DNA of 64,000 bases. It comes from Mycocentrospora acerina. Lineage: Eukaryota; Ascomycota; Dothideomycetes; Pleosporales. The stretch spans positions 129,234 through 193,233 of the forward strand of contig JAKUHH010000192.1 in the NCBI GenBank assembly GCA_022701365.1, written 5' to 3'. Shown piece by piece: positions 10,857-23,005 of the stretch; position 1 is the stretch's first letter; each line of letters begins with the position of its first letter. The translations under genes and the position numbers were made by a program. The notes below the pieces were generated by a model. It was not told the origin of the DNA. It did not search any database and worked only from the letters and a program-made list of their open reading frames with translations.

Positions 10857-12242
10857 CTACTGATGCAACTGGCTCACGTGTCCCTGGCCCTGTCCTGCAA
10901 GACCCCCCCACTCGCTCTCGTCGTCGCTCCCAACGTCCGTCCACGAGTTTGGTGTCATGATTCCAGGCCGCAGATCATCACCTGACTCGGAAACACCGGC
11001 GTCGGTCCATCCGGCTTCAGAAAAGGCGTCTGAGCGCGCGTCGTGGTCCGTGTCGTTTTGCATGCTGAGCATGTCGACGTCGGCGGCGGGGTAGGAGACG
11101 AGCGAGTGGATGCTGCTGCTGCTATGGCTATTGCTGCGCGAGTGTTGGGAGCGTGGAGTCAACGTGCCTGTGGAGTGGTGGTCGGCGGTGGAGTCATCCT
11201 CAAACGCCTGAGGTTGAGAGGGAGCTTCTTGAGTAGCCGAGGCAGATGATGTGACCGAGTAAAAGGACTGGGCTGCTGTCTCGGCTTCATCGGCAACTTC
11301 AGAGTAAGGGGGCTGAGATGGTTGCTGCGTCTCGATTTGTGTCTCGATTTGTGTCTCAGGAGTGTAGTCGGTGAATGGAACAGCATGGACGACGGCGTCG
11401 TTGGCGATGACAATAGGAGCAAGGTCGGCCATGGTCTCGGGCTTGATGGTAGCAGAGCTCTCACGCGTGTCGTTTTCGGTGTAGGTAAAAGGCTGAGGAG
11501 ATGGTGCTTCGTCGTCGTTATCGCCGACATCAAACAGTACATTGTCGTCAGAGAAGGGGTTCATCATGACAGCGGCAGCAGCAGAGCCCGCCGCGAAACC
11601 AGCTGCACCACGTTTCTTGAGTCCAGTGTTTGAAGTGTCTTTCCCGCTTGCTTTGAGCATACCGTCGCTGCCAACCAGTTGATCGAAGCTCTTTGTCCGG
11701 TCGGACCTCGATCTCCGTTCGGCCAGTTCTACACTCTCTGACCCAATCTTGGCTAGTTCGTCGAGGTCAACGGCTATGCCCTCTTGACGGGCTTTTTGGA
11801 TGAGATCATTGCGGTTCTGGCGGACAAGCTCCTCCCGCCTCGCCCTTGCATCGTGCGCATCTGAATGCTCGCTTGGACGACGAGGCCTGGCGTCTTCCCC
11901 GAGCGAGTTGAGTGCAACGGCGATCTTGCGCCGCGACTGGTCGACCCATTGCCGGACCTGGGGGGACTCGTAGATGGCGATGCCGGCGGCGACTATGACG
12001 GACGCGGCGATGATGAGGCCTGTGGCGAGGGGGCGGTTAGGTCTGTGTGGTGGAGTGCGGGGAGAGCGGGGAACAAAGGATGCAGCGGATGAAGCAGAGT
12101 GTCCTGCGAGCAGGTTGGCACACGGCAGTCACACAGAGACAGAAAGAACGACGAGACGACATGTTGCAACGGCTACGGGAGCACTGCAGGAGCATGCATT
12201 AGGCTGTGGAGACGACTCACCTTTGGCCAGTGGCGCAGGCAT
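10857..12242 (-). CDS. Hypothetical single-pass membrane protein with acidic disordered tail
   Basis: Model: complement(10857..12019, 12221..12242), 394 aa. The first exon is only 22 nt (MPAPLAKG), and a 201 nt intron separates it from the rest. I do not recognise the function. Residues 8-24 (LIIAASVIVAAGIAIY) form one N-terminal transmembrane helix or signal anchor. A conserved-looking helical region follows (ESPQVRQWVDQSRRKIAVAL, then REELVRQNRNDLIQKARE). After about residue 130 the chain is acidic, Ser/Thr/Gln-rich and disordered, with a repeated TQIETQIETQ. The ATG at 11660 is internal: the frame is open upstream through the helical region to the splice acceptor at 12020, and the joined frame closes exactly. 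Confidence 0.75.
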
Positions 12243-12894
12243 GGTGCGGGCTTGCGAGACACTGTCTTGCTGTGTTGCAGACGAGGGGTTTACTGTGGTG
12301 ATATATCAAGTGCACTTTCCAGGAGAAGGGGAGGAGGAAGAAGAAGAATGTTGCAGCCTGGCGGCTTGCGTGAACAAGAGGCCGAGGGAGCGAAGCTACG
12401 AGAGTCGTGCTCGCATGCGTTCCGCCACCCAAGCGGCGGTGCATCGAAGCTTCAGTGGGTCCATGTGGGTCACGCGCGGGCCGAGTCCCGCCAAGGCACT
12501 AGCCCGGCCATTGACGCGACATCCTCGAACACTCTATTCCAGCACACACACACACAAATCACTGCTTGTTCAACAGTCAATGCTCTACTCAAGCATGATT
12601 CCACAAATATTGGCAGTTTCTCAAACAACAGGCAAGTTCTAGGCACATGGTCGAATCTGACCGTGAGACACAATGAGCTCTTTGTCTACTCATATTATAA
12701 GATAAGCTGGACTAATGATATACATTGCTCACTACCTGGCACTTTAAACCAAGCCTCAAAATACCCAACGAAAAGGGAGAAGTAAAACACTTCCCGCCGA
12801 GCGTTCCTCGGTTCTAATTCAACACGACCAACTCAAGCACAACATGTCCTTTTATGCAGCTGGCTTGAGAAGTCACCATTCAACTTGAACATAT

Positions 12895-12973
12895 TCTTGT
12901 CACAGCCAAAAACCAATTGATTTCTAGCTGTGAGGCTGGTAGATTAATATACTTTACGTGACAATTCTCTATT
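12895..12973 (+). repeat. Dispersed ~80 bp repeat, copy 1 (with inverted TCACAGC/GCTGTGA)
   Basis: Shares about 80 bp with 44722-44801 in the same orientation. The core CACAGCCAAAAACCAATTGA is identical and most other differences are transitions. It contains a 7 bp perfect inverted repeat, TCACAGC at 12900-12906 and GCTGTGA at 12927-12933, around a 20 nt loop. It marks the left edge of the AT-rich island. Confidence 0.8.
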
Positions 12974-12981
12974 CAATCAAT

Positions 12982-13255
12982 CAAATGTCTCAACGAGGCC
13001 GCTCGTTCTCTTCGCAAATTTCCCAAACAGATTAACCAGGTCTTGACCGCTTTCGTCATCGCCGTAAGTGAAGTATTTTGCTACATCTTTTACAACAATA
13101 TCGACAACAGAGACCAAATATTAGGTGTGTTTCCTTTTGAATTGCGCAGGCTATTCAAATTAAATCATATCGATGCCTACCGAAGCATTAGTAAGACACA
13201 ACAACCCTTCTCAATCGCGTGATTACTTGTAGCCATTGACCAAGATTACATCGCC
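12982..13255 (-). pseudogene. Decayed gene fragment, unknown family
   Basis: On the minus strand, 13113 to 12982 reads as a clean 43-residue coding piece with a stop (VSVVDIVVKDVAKYFTYG, later LVNLFGKFAKRTSGLVETFD). A second piece at about 13255-13208 reads ALGTLGDVILVNGYK and ends at a possible GTAATC donor. Between them the frame has stops and no good AG acceptor, so this looks like a broken 3' end of a gene. I cannot name the family. Confidence 0.4.
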
Positions 13256-16200
13256 CAATGTTCCGAGAGCGTAGTCACGTCATCTTCTACTGGACTGCGA
13301 GGCAGCCCAAGCTGGAGACGTACAGAAAGGCCAAGGAAGGCAGGGTTTTCAGAGTAGAAGAGCCGGATATGGATGTGGCAGTGGGGAGAATCACAACGGG
13401 CTTGACGGTACTGACGGTGACGACGATGAAGAATAATTGGACTTGTAGAAGTGTCTCTCATGAGCAGTTTTTCTACCAAATATTTGGCTATTTCACTCCT
13501 TGGAGTACACGTTCTCTCCAATTTTTGACCATACAGGTTACAATCGGATGGCGACAGTGATACATATGAACAAAGATTTTCATCTCATACAAAAATGTCA
13601 AGGTGGACAAAATCAACGAAAGATGAAGACGATTTGATAACTAAGTTTGTAGTGAGATTCTCAAATACAGCATCTTAACAAGTCTGACTTATGTTCCAAG
13701 TTTCATGTGCTATCGTTCCTTAAATGACATCTACGGGCTACAGTTCCTTGAGCCAGTGCTTTGTAACTGAGCTTTGAAACTCCGTTCTATTTGTGATTAC
13801 AAATGCATTAGTCTTACTGTCCAATACCCACTCCCACCAGCACCCCCTTCTATCGATTTTTCTTCTGCATGTTGACTCCTATGCGTTTTCGGCCCGAAGT
13901 ATTACCCCTATCTCTCGCTATACTACAACTCACACGCTGTAGATATTGAGCACTGTGCATCCTGCGATTGGTGACTTGGAAAGGGATTCCATGCGTTTGA
14001 CTCAGTTAACAGGAGCCTCATTCAGTGTATTAAGCGAGGCTAAAAGGTTCATGGTATCTTATTGCTTGGAACATTGTTGTAAAAAATGGGTTGATAACGG
14101 CACTCCAAACAAATCGGGTACCAAGGCGAGTATGGAGGAGAGTGAATATTTAATCTTGCACCATCATTTGCAGACTAATTATCATATTCATTTTCGAACT
14201 GGATACCTTCCCCTTAATTGTTTAACGATTTTTTTGCCGTCTCTGACGAACATCTGAAGGATTGTCAACATTGCTTTACCCTTGGCTACTAACAGCGCAC
14301 TCTACTCACTTAGCGGTGAGACGTAGCGGGAAATCCGACGATAAAGGCATCTTTGTATTCTTTGAATCACCCTTGAGAAGATAACGGGTTTTCCTGCAAG
14401 CGGTTTTCTAATCACTGATGACTGACCTGTTGAAATGGATGCTCTATGGGGGGTAAATCTAAATAACAAGTAGATCAAAATGTCGACTAGAGCCTGTTAG
14501 TCTGGTACAGTGAACAGTTTACGAAATGATTTTTGTAGGTATGATTGATTAGAGAGGTGTTATGGTAAAGGATGTACATGAGTTGGGTCTTACGTTAGAA
14601 AAAACCGCGGACTTTATATCAAGAGGTTGGTGCAGTAAAAAAGTAGCCACATTGCCAAATTGTATTCAGCCCCAATTTCGCTCTATTACATTGCGATAGA
14701 GTTGCACTGCACTCACAAGGCCTCACTCCAAAGATTCACTGGCATTGTGCAAAGCCTCTTAATTGATAGTGGCAGCAATGTTTTGTTTTGATGGTTGGCA
14801 ACACCAATGACCTATTCTAAGCCATGTTTGACATCTACTCCTTCATCGATGGTGCAGCTCGAAACTAAAGAGCATTGAATACAAGAATTCTCGTGCAGCC
14901 TGCATCCGAATGCTACGCGACGGCTAAAATATACAAAAACTAGACCGTACTTTGACTGAACCGTGTTAGTTTCTTGGTTAGTACCGTCATGGCTTGTGCT
15001 ACACGTGTACAATTGTGTATGTCAGCCAACACGGGTATACTATCACATGTGTGAGTACGTGAGCACCCAGCTCCTATATTGTCTCCGAGTATTACACTCC
15101 TGATAATACACCAATTTCCTCCTGATTTTCCCACTCACAAGGTACCATGAGTGCTTTTATCCCATCATCGCATCGTGGTAGAGATCAATCAACCTGTAAT
15201 CAAGAGGCCTGATGACATCAGCTTAATTGAATTTTGTTATGCAGCCACCTAAATCTCTTGATTATAATTGTGGAAATTAAGGAACCAAATTATTTTAGTT
15301 TCAACATTCAACCAACTGCCTCGCCCGGACGAGCGGTGTTTCTCTTCGAACGGGGTATTTGCTACATGCAGTTAGTTATGCTTGACCGATTACGTTGATC
15401 ATTGCGCCACAGCGCCTGAGTGTATCAATTAATCAGGCAACTAGAAATGCTCTCTACTATTGTTTACAGACTTCCTTCTCCAATTTGACCATAGTTACCA
15501 TATCGCACGCGCGTCTTAAAATTGATCAGTTATTCGCACAAGGCTGCGAGCTTCGATTGACCTGAAGGTGTGATGCCTCATTGATCGCAATACTGATAGG
15601 CCGTTATTGAATATTGACCCAATGTGGCAAAAAAGAAAAGTTGGTAAATAGAGTTTTACACATCTGCAGGCTATAACATGAAGGGGTACTCTAGGTTAGT
15701 TTTCAGTATTCAGCTCTAGTCCAATATCGCAATTGCTTTTTCGCGCCCTGGAAGTGATCGCCCTCTTCAAGGTACTGTCTTGTGACACTTCTCATAGCTT
15801 CGATTTATAAATGGGTAGTTATACTTGCTTATCTTACGCCCCATGATGTGGGGCTGTTCAAGAATCCATAATCTTTCGAGAGAGGAGTTTAGATTAATCT
15901 CACTCGTGGAGAGAGAAACAAATCAGAGAAAAGAACAAAATGAAAGGGTAAATTGGGCTCTATTGTTCACATTAATCTTCCATTTATTTGTTAAGTATGA
16001 CTATGAGATTATAATCTACTGCTCTTCATCCAGCATCTCTTATCAGTGCAAGTTGCATGACCAGTCTTGCAATTCTTCGTTTTTTCTGCATGCGCACTCG
16101 CGAGTCGAGAGATGTATTTTGGGCTGCAATTACCTATACTGGCCCACAGATTACTGAAAAAATGTTAAATTCACAAACTATGCTGTGATTTGAAACATCA

Positions 16201-16454
16201 ATTGGAAGACTTGCCTACAACGAGCAACAAGAATCGTTACTTATTGAAAATGAAACTCAAATTGGCTCCATGATGCAACATGTAAAATTAGTTCAACCAT
16301 CGTGATCCTTCCGATATTTCAATTGCTCCTGTTTTATCATTTCTCTCACCGTTGATTCGTCGTGCACTCACAACAATATACCTAAAGTCATTCAAACACC
16401 CTTAATACCTGAGATAAGTGGTGTTGCTCGTTTTAATTGAATTTACAATAGGGA

Positions 16455-17650
16455 TATCTCTCTCAATCGACAACACTCTTCGGAATTGGGAGTGCTGATC
16501 TCTTGACCTCAATATATGGCCATAAGATAAAACAATATTGCACTATCCATTGTTAAATACTGCTATGAAGCAACTGATAACGGCAGAAATAAGTACAAAT
16601 GGGTAGAAAGAGGTGAACCGGAAGTATTTTTCTCACAAAGAGAGATTAGATGTTCGATTAGATGGTCGTCATATGTGTAGAACTACCGGGTTGAATTTTA
16701 TCTTCAGATACCTATGTATATAGGCTAAGTATGCTTCAGAAACATGTAAATCATTTGGGGAAATTAAACTTCTTTCTTCGGCATTTTGATAGTACCCTCT
16801 AGGATATTTCCGCGTCGCTGACTTCAATGTTGTCAACATTAATCCCCTTGATCTTTCGTATTTTTTCAACACTCTCTGGGGAGCAACTGCTAGAAAATTA
16901 AATTTGAATCGTTATGGAACTATTACATATTTCGTACATAGCATGGATTGGCGTTGGCCACATTAGTGGTACTGGCATCTGTACGTAATTCTTGTCTGCT
17001 TCCAAGATCTTGTAGGCCTCACCAAAGATGCGCTCTGCGTCTTCGGTTTGGGTGTCGTAAGAAACGAGCTATGATAAAATTTAGTATATTAAGTCGAGGA
17101 GAAGGCATGCTGAGAGGCACCTTTAGGCCAGACAGCATGTTCGATTGATAATATGATGCGACTTGATCTGACGAATAAAAATTTGATGCGGAATTCTTTC
17201 AAAATTGCTAAACTACACAATGGGGGCAACGTGATTCTTGTAGCAAAAAGATGCGATGTCAAAAGCAATGCAACCCTATGAATCTTCGCTTTAACCAGGT
17301 ATATTTCCATGGCAAAGCCTAGAGAAGCCTTTTCATGACCTCATTGCACTTAAACTTATTTGCTTCTCCAACCAGCAACTACTTGCTAACCACTTAGCTT
17401 ATACCAACGTGTCTGACGCAAACATGCTTTTTCAGACCATTAGTTGTACCAGCGATCAATCGCATGCCACGTTCTAGACCTAAGACATTAGCGCTGCTGC
17501 AGATCATAGCATATAAAGAGGAGGCAGAAAGGATAGGTGCAGACAAAATTAAGGTACAGCCTGATGGAAAGGATATACAGCAGTTGGATCCTCTATTGCC
17601 TAGACTGCGTCTCGTTTAAACATCACACTATATCTAAATGTCTCTAAAAA
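16455..17650 (+). repeat. Tandem duplication unit A (~1.2 kb, degraded)
   Basis: Aligns along its length with the next unit (17708-18915) in direct orientation. Matching landmarks include TTGGCGTTGGCCACATTAG (16968) against TTGGTGGTGGCCAGATGAG (18211), the ACCTTTAGGCC block (17120 against 18380), and the TTAGCGCT-CTGCAG region (17489 against 18750). Differences are largely C/T and A/G in both directions. Minus-strand fragments of both units translate to related peptides (SVEKIRKIKGI here, TVEKLRNIKGID in unit B), so the ancestor was protein-coding. Both copies have stops. Confidence 0.65.
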
Positions 17651-17707
17651 CTTTAGGCTCAAGATTAGTTGTGCCAATTATTTCAAGTTACGTGATGTTA
17701 CAGGTCC

Positions 17708-18915
17708 TTCTCTTGATTGATAAAGCTCATTAGTTTTAGAAGTGCTCATTTCTTGACTTTAAAAATTGGTGGTGAGGCAAAACAACACTGCACTAGCCCC
17801 TATCGAGCACTACTATAGAGTGGTTAACGATAGCTAAAAGAGGCTTGTAAGACAAAATGTGTCAAACTCGAAACTCATTTTCACAACATACGACTCGATG
17901 CCAGCTAGATGGTTCTTTAAAGTACATGCGTAGAGATAACGAGCTAATGTCTACGACCGCAGCCCAAATCTATGTACATGGACTTGGAATACCAAAGCTT
18001 CATGAAGATCAGTTTGTGGGTGTTGAAACATTCTTCAACGTTACTCTAAGAGAGTCAATCTTCATTTTCCATGTCATGTACTTGAATTTGACTCGCATCG
18101 ATTCCTTTAATGTTCCGGAGCTTCTCAACAGTTTCTGCAGTGCATCTGGTGGCAATTTAGATTTGGAATTTCTTATGCAAAATGATGCCCTTTACGTACC
18201 CGGCAATGATTGGTGGTGGCCAGATGAGCGGTGAAGGCAGCGCTATATACCTTGAGTCGGCCTTCAATATGGCCTGAGCCTCTTCATAAATGCGTTGCCC
18301 ATCCCCCGTTCGATTCATATAGTGAAATCGCTGCGAACGCATTAGTATGTTGCAGTATGAAGAAGAGACCTGAAGTGATACCTTTAGGCCGGACATTGCT
18401 CGTGATTGGAAATTTGCTTATGAAAGTTGGCAAGAAATTGAAAGTCAGTGGGAATGAGTTGAATGTGCTGGGTTTGTACGATGCATGTGGTGCAGCTTTT
18501 ATAATAAAGGACTAGATGACAAAGGTATCTAAATTTCGTAGATCCTCATACGAATTTGTCATCTGCTCATGGAAAAACATGCGGATCCCTCAACATGCCC
18601 TTTCCATTCTTGGGATCATTACCTTCACTAACCTCTGACTGCCTATGAACCCCTCAATTGACATCACTCTGTCTGACAAAAATATGCTTTTCTCAATCAT
18701 CGGTCGTTCCGGCGACCAATTGTATACCACGCTCTAGGTCTAAGATGTTAGCGCTACTGCAGTTGTTGACGGTATCGAGAGGTGTAGCACAAACCATTGG
18801 TGCAGACTACGGTAAGGTGCGGCCCGACGGAAAGGATATGCGGTAGCTAGACCCTCCATTGACTAGGCTTTGCCGCATTTACACAGGACACTACATCCAA
18901 ACCTCCTAGACAACA
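17708..18915 (+). repeat. Tandem duplication unit B (~1.2 kb, degraded)
   Basis: Second copy of the unit at 16455-17650. On the minus strand the best preserved peptide pieces are GDGQRIYEEAQAILKADSRY, then LPSPLIWPPPIIAGYVKGI, then TAETVEKLRNIKGIDASQIQ. Unit A has LMWPTPIHAMY in the matching place. I do not recognise the protein family. Stops and frame breaks show that neither copy is functional. Confidence 0.65.
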
Positions 18916-20735
18916 TATGTAATTGGTTAGTTCCACGTCCTTTCATCATAGCAGTGCATTCAGGGTATACCTTGTCCAGTCTAATAGGCGGGGTTGCATT
19001 GCATGTCAAATTGCTTTTTAACACGAATGATGCATCTCTAATTCTAGAGCCCCCTCTTCAATCATCATGAACTAGAACGTTCTCTCGGGAGGAGAGAAAA
19101 TTATGAGCCAAATTTAAACAACAAGCATTATAGTTGCACAGATCACTATTATTGAATTAGATTACCGATCGCCTGGCTTTAAGAATCTTACAGTATGTCG
19201 TCTACATGTCCAATGAAAAATGCCTCGTATTGAACCGAACATGATATTTGGTCGGTCTTCGGTCCTTCTCGCAAGAACCACTGCAACGAGAAAGTTTTTT
19301 TCATTTTTTTTCCATTTACTTTGAGTGTTGTGCCGCGTTGGTCCAACCAATTGAGTCTATTGTGAGGGCCATGTGATGTTGACAGAGGAAAACAAGGAGA
19401 TGATTACCACCATAAATCAGACTATTTACTGCTTTGGAAAAGAAAACAGCTGCGAGCAATGTGCGTACTTTATCAGCACATGACCAAACCATACTACCAA
19501 TCAGCTGGTGGAAAGCCCACCGCGAGGGTTAAGACTCCCCATTGTGGGACCATCTTTGATCCCTAACGAACTTATTACTGATCACTACTAACATTTAATT
19601 ACATCCTCAATCATCTACATTTCAATTTGTTCGTATACTATCTGCACGAGAAAAAAGAGCGAGAACACTAGAGAGAGCCAAGGCAGTTGGAGTAGAGATA
19701 TCACGAGTAAAAGGAGGGCAAACTCCATATGGAGAGAGATCAATTTTTTTTAAACCAGTTATTGTGTCCCAACCTCAAAAGTAACTACATCATCCTTGCA
19801 GCAGCTCTATCCCAAAAATAACCTACCAGGTGCATATGCCACCCACTTCATCACATACAATCCCTCTCCAAGCATCTCAATCCCCATTCATTTTCTCATT
19901 TACCGCCTCTCTCTCTAGCTCAGTGTGTGGTTCCCGAGGTTTCTCCTTTATTTCTTCTTCCATCTATGGTTCCGCAATGAAGTCATGCTCTTTAGCTGCA
20001 ACATGAGATTTATCTATTGCGTAGATGCGACAACACTACATATTCGTTGTACTTTTGGCACACGGCTGAAGATTTGTTTCGCCGAGATTTGCTACGGTTC
20101 ACTGTGTTTGAGTTTCAAAATGGAAAGACCTTGCTCTGATTGTGTGGTGAAGTTAATTGGGAGATTGTTAATGATCTTCGATGGTTGGCCAGTTGGTCGG
20201 CCGGCTAGATCGTGCTGTTTAATGTTCACAATGTTTGGTAGGTTGAGGTCAATAAGCAAATATGTAAGCTGTGGTGTGATCTACAGTATCAGAGTTTCCT
20301 AGCGGAAAGACTTGAAAAATGAAAGTATAATAGCATCTGTTGCATAACATGCTCCGATTACCAGCACACTCAGATGTAAAGACTTTTCAAGCACATCCTT
20401 TGAAAACATTTCATGTGCGTAAAGTGAACGAATAAACTTGGAATTTATCGAAATCACGTATACGAACGCTCTCTATGGGTACCACAGCATTTGTGCTGTT
20501 GAATCTTCAACGGGAGTCCTGGGTAGCTTATTCTAGCTTTAGATTTCCGCTGATCCGAATAAGGCAAAAATTGCTACGCCTGAATACAAAAAACAGTCCG
20601 TTTGGACAGTCCGCAATCTACATCTAAAAGTCTTCTATAATGTGAAATGCAAAATTGGGGAAAAATAGCGAATCGAGGAGATAAAGAAATTCGAGAAAAA
20701 TTGTTAAAAAAACAAAATAAAAAACAGGAAAAAAA

Positions 20736-22594
20736 TCAAGCATCTCGATGCCTCTCATACTCTTTAGACTCCCTTCTCTTTCTCATATGTTCCCCATAGA
20801 TACCCCAGAAGCATGCTAAGATGCCCAGTGCGCTCGACACAAGTGTGACATAATATGCTGTACGGTAGCATTTCACTCCCTCCAGGCAGTTGCGATTGCC
20901 ATCTGGCTCAACAATAGAGTTCGAGTCAAACGCAGCGCCGTAGAATAGGTTAAATATGTTCCCGCTGATGACGGGTGCAAGGGTCATGAAACCCCAGTTG
21001 ACGGCAAATCCATCCGGGCCAAATGCATCCACGACAAGCGCGGGAAGAACGCCAAAGAGAACGCCGTAAGCGAAGCCCGAAAGCCCGGAAACAGCCCAGA
21101 GGAAGTTTGGATTCTCGATGCGGATTGCACAGATCTGAGCAAAGGCGAAAACGGCGGCGGAGATGGCGGCGCACCAGAAGCGCGAATGACCTAACCGTTT
21201 TACGATAAAGTCGGATCCTATGCCTGACGAAAGACGGCCGAAAAAGGAGCACAGTGAGAGAATAGAAACGTGCCACAGTTGACGGTGTGCGACAAAATCT
21301 GGGCTAATAGATTTGTCCCAGTGGGTCCACAGGGCCTGTACGTCATGGCCAATATTGCTATTCAGATCAGTATTTCCAACTTTGGAAGCGAATACGAGTC
21401 AACGTACTTGATAGTCATCAATCCCACACCCGTCAAAAGAGCCATGAGGACCCACAGTTGCCAGAACTCCGGCTTGTAGAGTAACGCCAGACCAGTAATA
21501 TCTAAGCAATGTGAGTGAGTTGACTTCTTACTGGCAGCGTCGTTATCAGGGTCGACATCCCCGGGTCCAGAGAGGAGAGAAGAGCATTCATCAGAGGTAC
21601 GGCCTTGTTCGTCATCGTCTGCTGGAGATGGTTGGCAGCTGACTAGGGTATACAGGGGAAATGGAAAAATTCAATACTTACTGACTTCTTGAGGTGGCAG
21701 TGCGTGTGTGCTGTGTTTGCTTCCGTTGGACTTTGTGCGATGGAGTACATTCGAGTCTCGTCGAGGACGTTCGGCGGTTGGAAGGGCTGCATATGTGGTG
21801 CTTTGGCGGTCTACGACGATGAGAAATGGAATGGAAACGAGAACAAGGAGTGATGTTGCTAAAGAGAGCATGAGAAGAAGGCCAGAAGTATTGCCCGGAA
21901 AAGCTACACCTGCTATCACGGTATAGAAGAAGGCGCTGAGGCCAAATGCTGCCAAAGGAAATGCCGTTGCCGTCCCGCGGTGCGTCGGCCAGTTGAGGGT
22001 TGCTAGGGGTGTTAGTTTGCACTGTGAGGCAAGTCAAAGTGGAAGTCACCTGTCTTCAAAGCAGCCTGAAATGCAGCACAGCTGCCTACGCCGCTCAGAA
22101 AAGAGCAGAAGGATATCAAGGTCAAGCTCATATAGCCGGGGCCTCCATCGTATGCTAGCATACATTAGCGCGGGAACTTGCAGTAGTTACTCTATACTTA
22201 CCCAACTTGATTGGGTAGTAGCCGCCCAAAAGCGCAAACATGCCAATAATGGCCGACAGACGCGGGCTCTTCCTGTCGGTGATAAACCCTACAGGTATGC
22301 CCGCAGCATACATGCCCAGATTCGCTGACGTGCCCTGGGTATGGTTAGAGAGAGTGTGATTGTTCAAGGGAACAGGTTACTCATACGACAACATTGCTTT
22401 GTGTCGCCGACAGCTGAAGCTTATCGGCAAACTGTGGGGCCCATGCTCCGTATGCGTACTGGAGCCGTTAGAGTTTACTTTTTGAGTCAATCATGGAACC
22501 ATACATTTGTCCCGCAGGCTAGCGCAATGGCAGTTGCGGCAACGACGGAGATGATGCGCGTCTTCTTGTGGATAACGATACTTTCGGCGACCAT
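20736..22594 (-). CDS. MFS transporter, MCH1/nodulin-like family
   Basis: Model: complement(20736..21357, 21408..21501, 21532..21642, 21682..22002, 22050..22154, 22202..22334, 22387..22458, 22505..22594), 515 aa, seven short introns. The family is related to monocarboxylate carriers; yeast Mch1 sits in the vacuolar membrane and its substrate is unproven. The N-terminus HKKTRIISVVAATAIALACG then NYAYGAWAPQFADKL is diagnostic, followed by GMYAAGIPVGFITDRKSPR (MFS loop 2-3). About twelve hydrophobic segments are split by an acidic/Ser-rich central loop around residues 235-285. The second half opens with LLYKPEFWQLWVLM and ends with FGPDGFAVNWGFMTLAPVISG. An upstream ATG is followed by a stop after six codons, so the ATG at 22594 is used. 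It diverges from the Serinc gene. Confidence 0.88.
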
Positions 22595-23005
22595 GGTCGT
22601 CGTTGTGCAGCGTGCTATGAGGTCTCAGAAGTCATGAGCGTTGAGGGATGGTGCAGGTGGATAGGGAGAGTAAAGTTGGCTGACGAGGATGACAGGAGAC
22701 AGACACGTAGGCCGGAACAAAGCAGAGAAGACGGCGACGCAGCAAGGACAGAGTAGAACGAGTGATGGGCAGCACAGAGAGGGCCTTGATTGCTTCTCAA
22801 CAGTCGAGGGGAGCTGCACTTTGGTGATATGTGGTCGGAGATAAGGCCGCCAAGCCGGAACGAGCCGCGTGTCGTCACGGCGCGTTGGAGTTGCTCGCCT
22901 GCGCCTGACGTTCCTGGGACGCCAGACTCGACGACACATGACAACGACACCAACACCAACATCGACTTCTCGACACGACACCCGCCTCTGCATCGCATCG
23001 CAACC
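22595..23005. promoter_or_regulatory. Divergent promoter region (MCH1-like / Serinc genes)
   Basis: 411 bp between two divergent start codons. No TATA box or recognised operator is evident. A 6-codon upstream ORF (ATG at 22637 on the minus strand, stop after six codons) precedes the transporter start. Confidence 0.5.

Larger units (their letters stand above)
12243..20735. other. AT-rich gene-poor island
   Basis: About 8.5 kb without a supported intact gene. Composition shifts to AT-rich from about 12.8 kb. ORFs are short, lack domains and overlap on both strands. Contents noted separately: a dispersed ~80 bp repeat, a decayed coding fragment and a ~1.2 kb tandem duplication. The pattern fits a decayed, RIP-affected repeat island as known in Dothideomycetes; that reading is inference. 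Confidence 0.6.

Noticed and set aside
12099..12785. ORFs of 222-228 codons on the plus strand beside the membrane-protein gene
   Set aside because: They overlap the first exon and intron of the minus-strand gene and its promoter, are frame-shadowed and show no domain.
13946..14257. 103-codon ORF in the AT-rich island
   Set aside because: No domain, no homologous-looking blocks and no splice context; typical chance ORF of AT-rich DNA.
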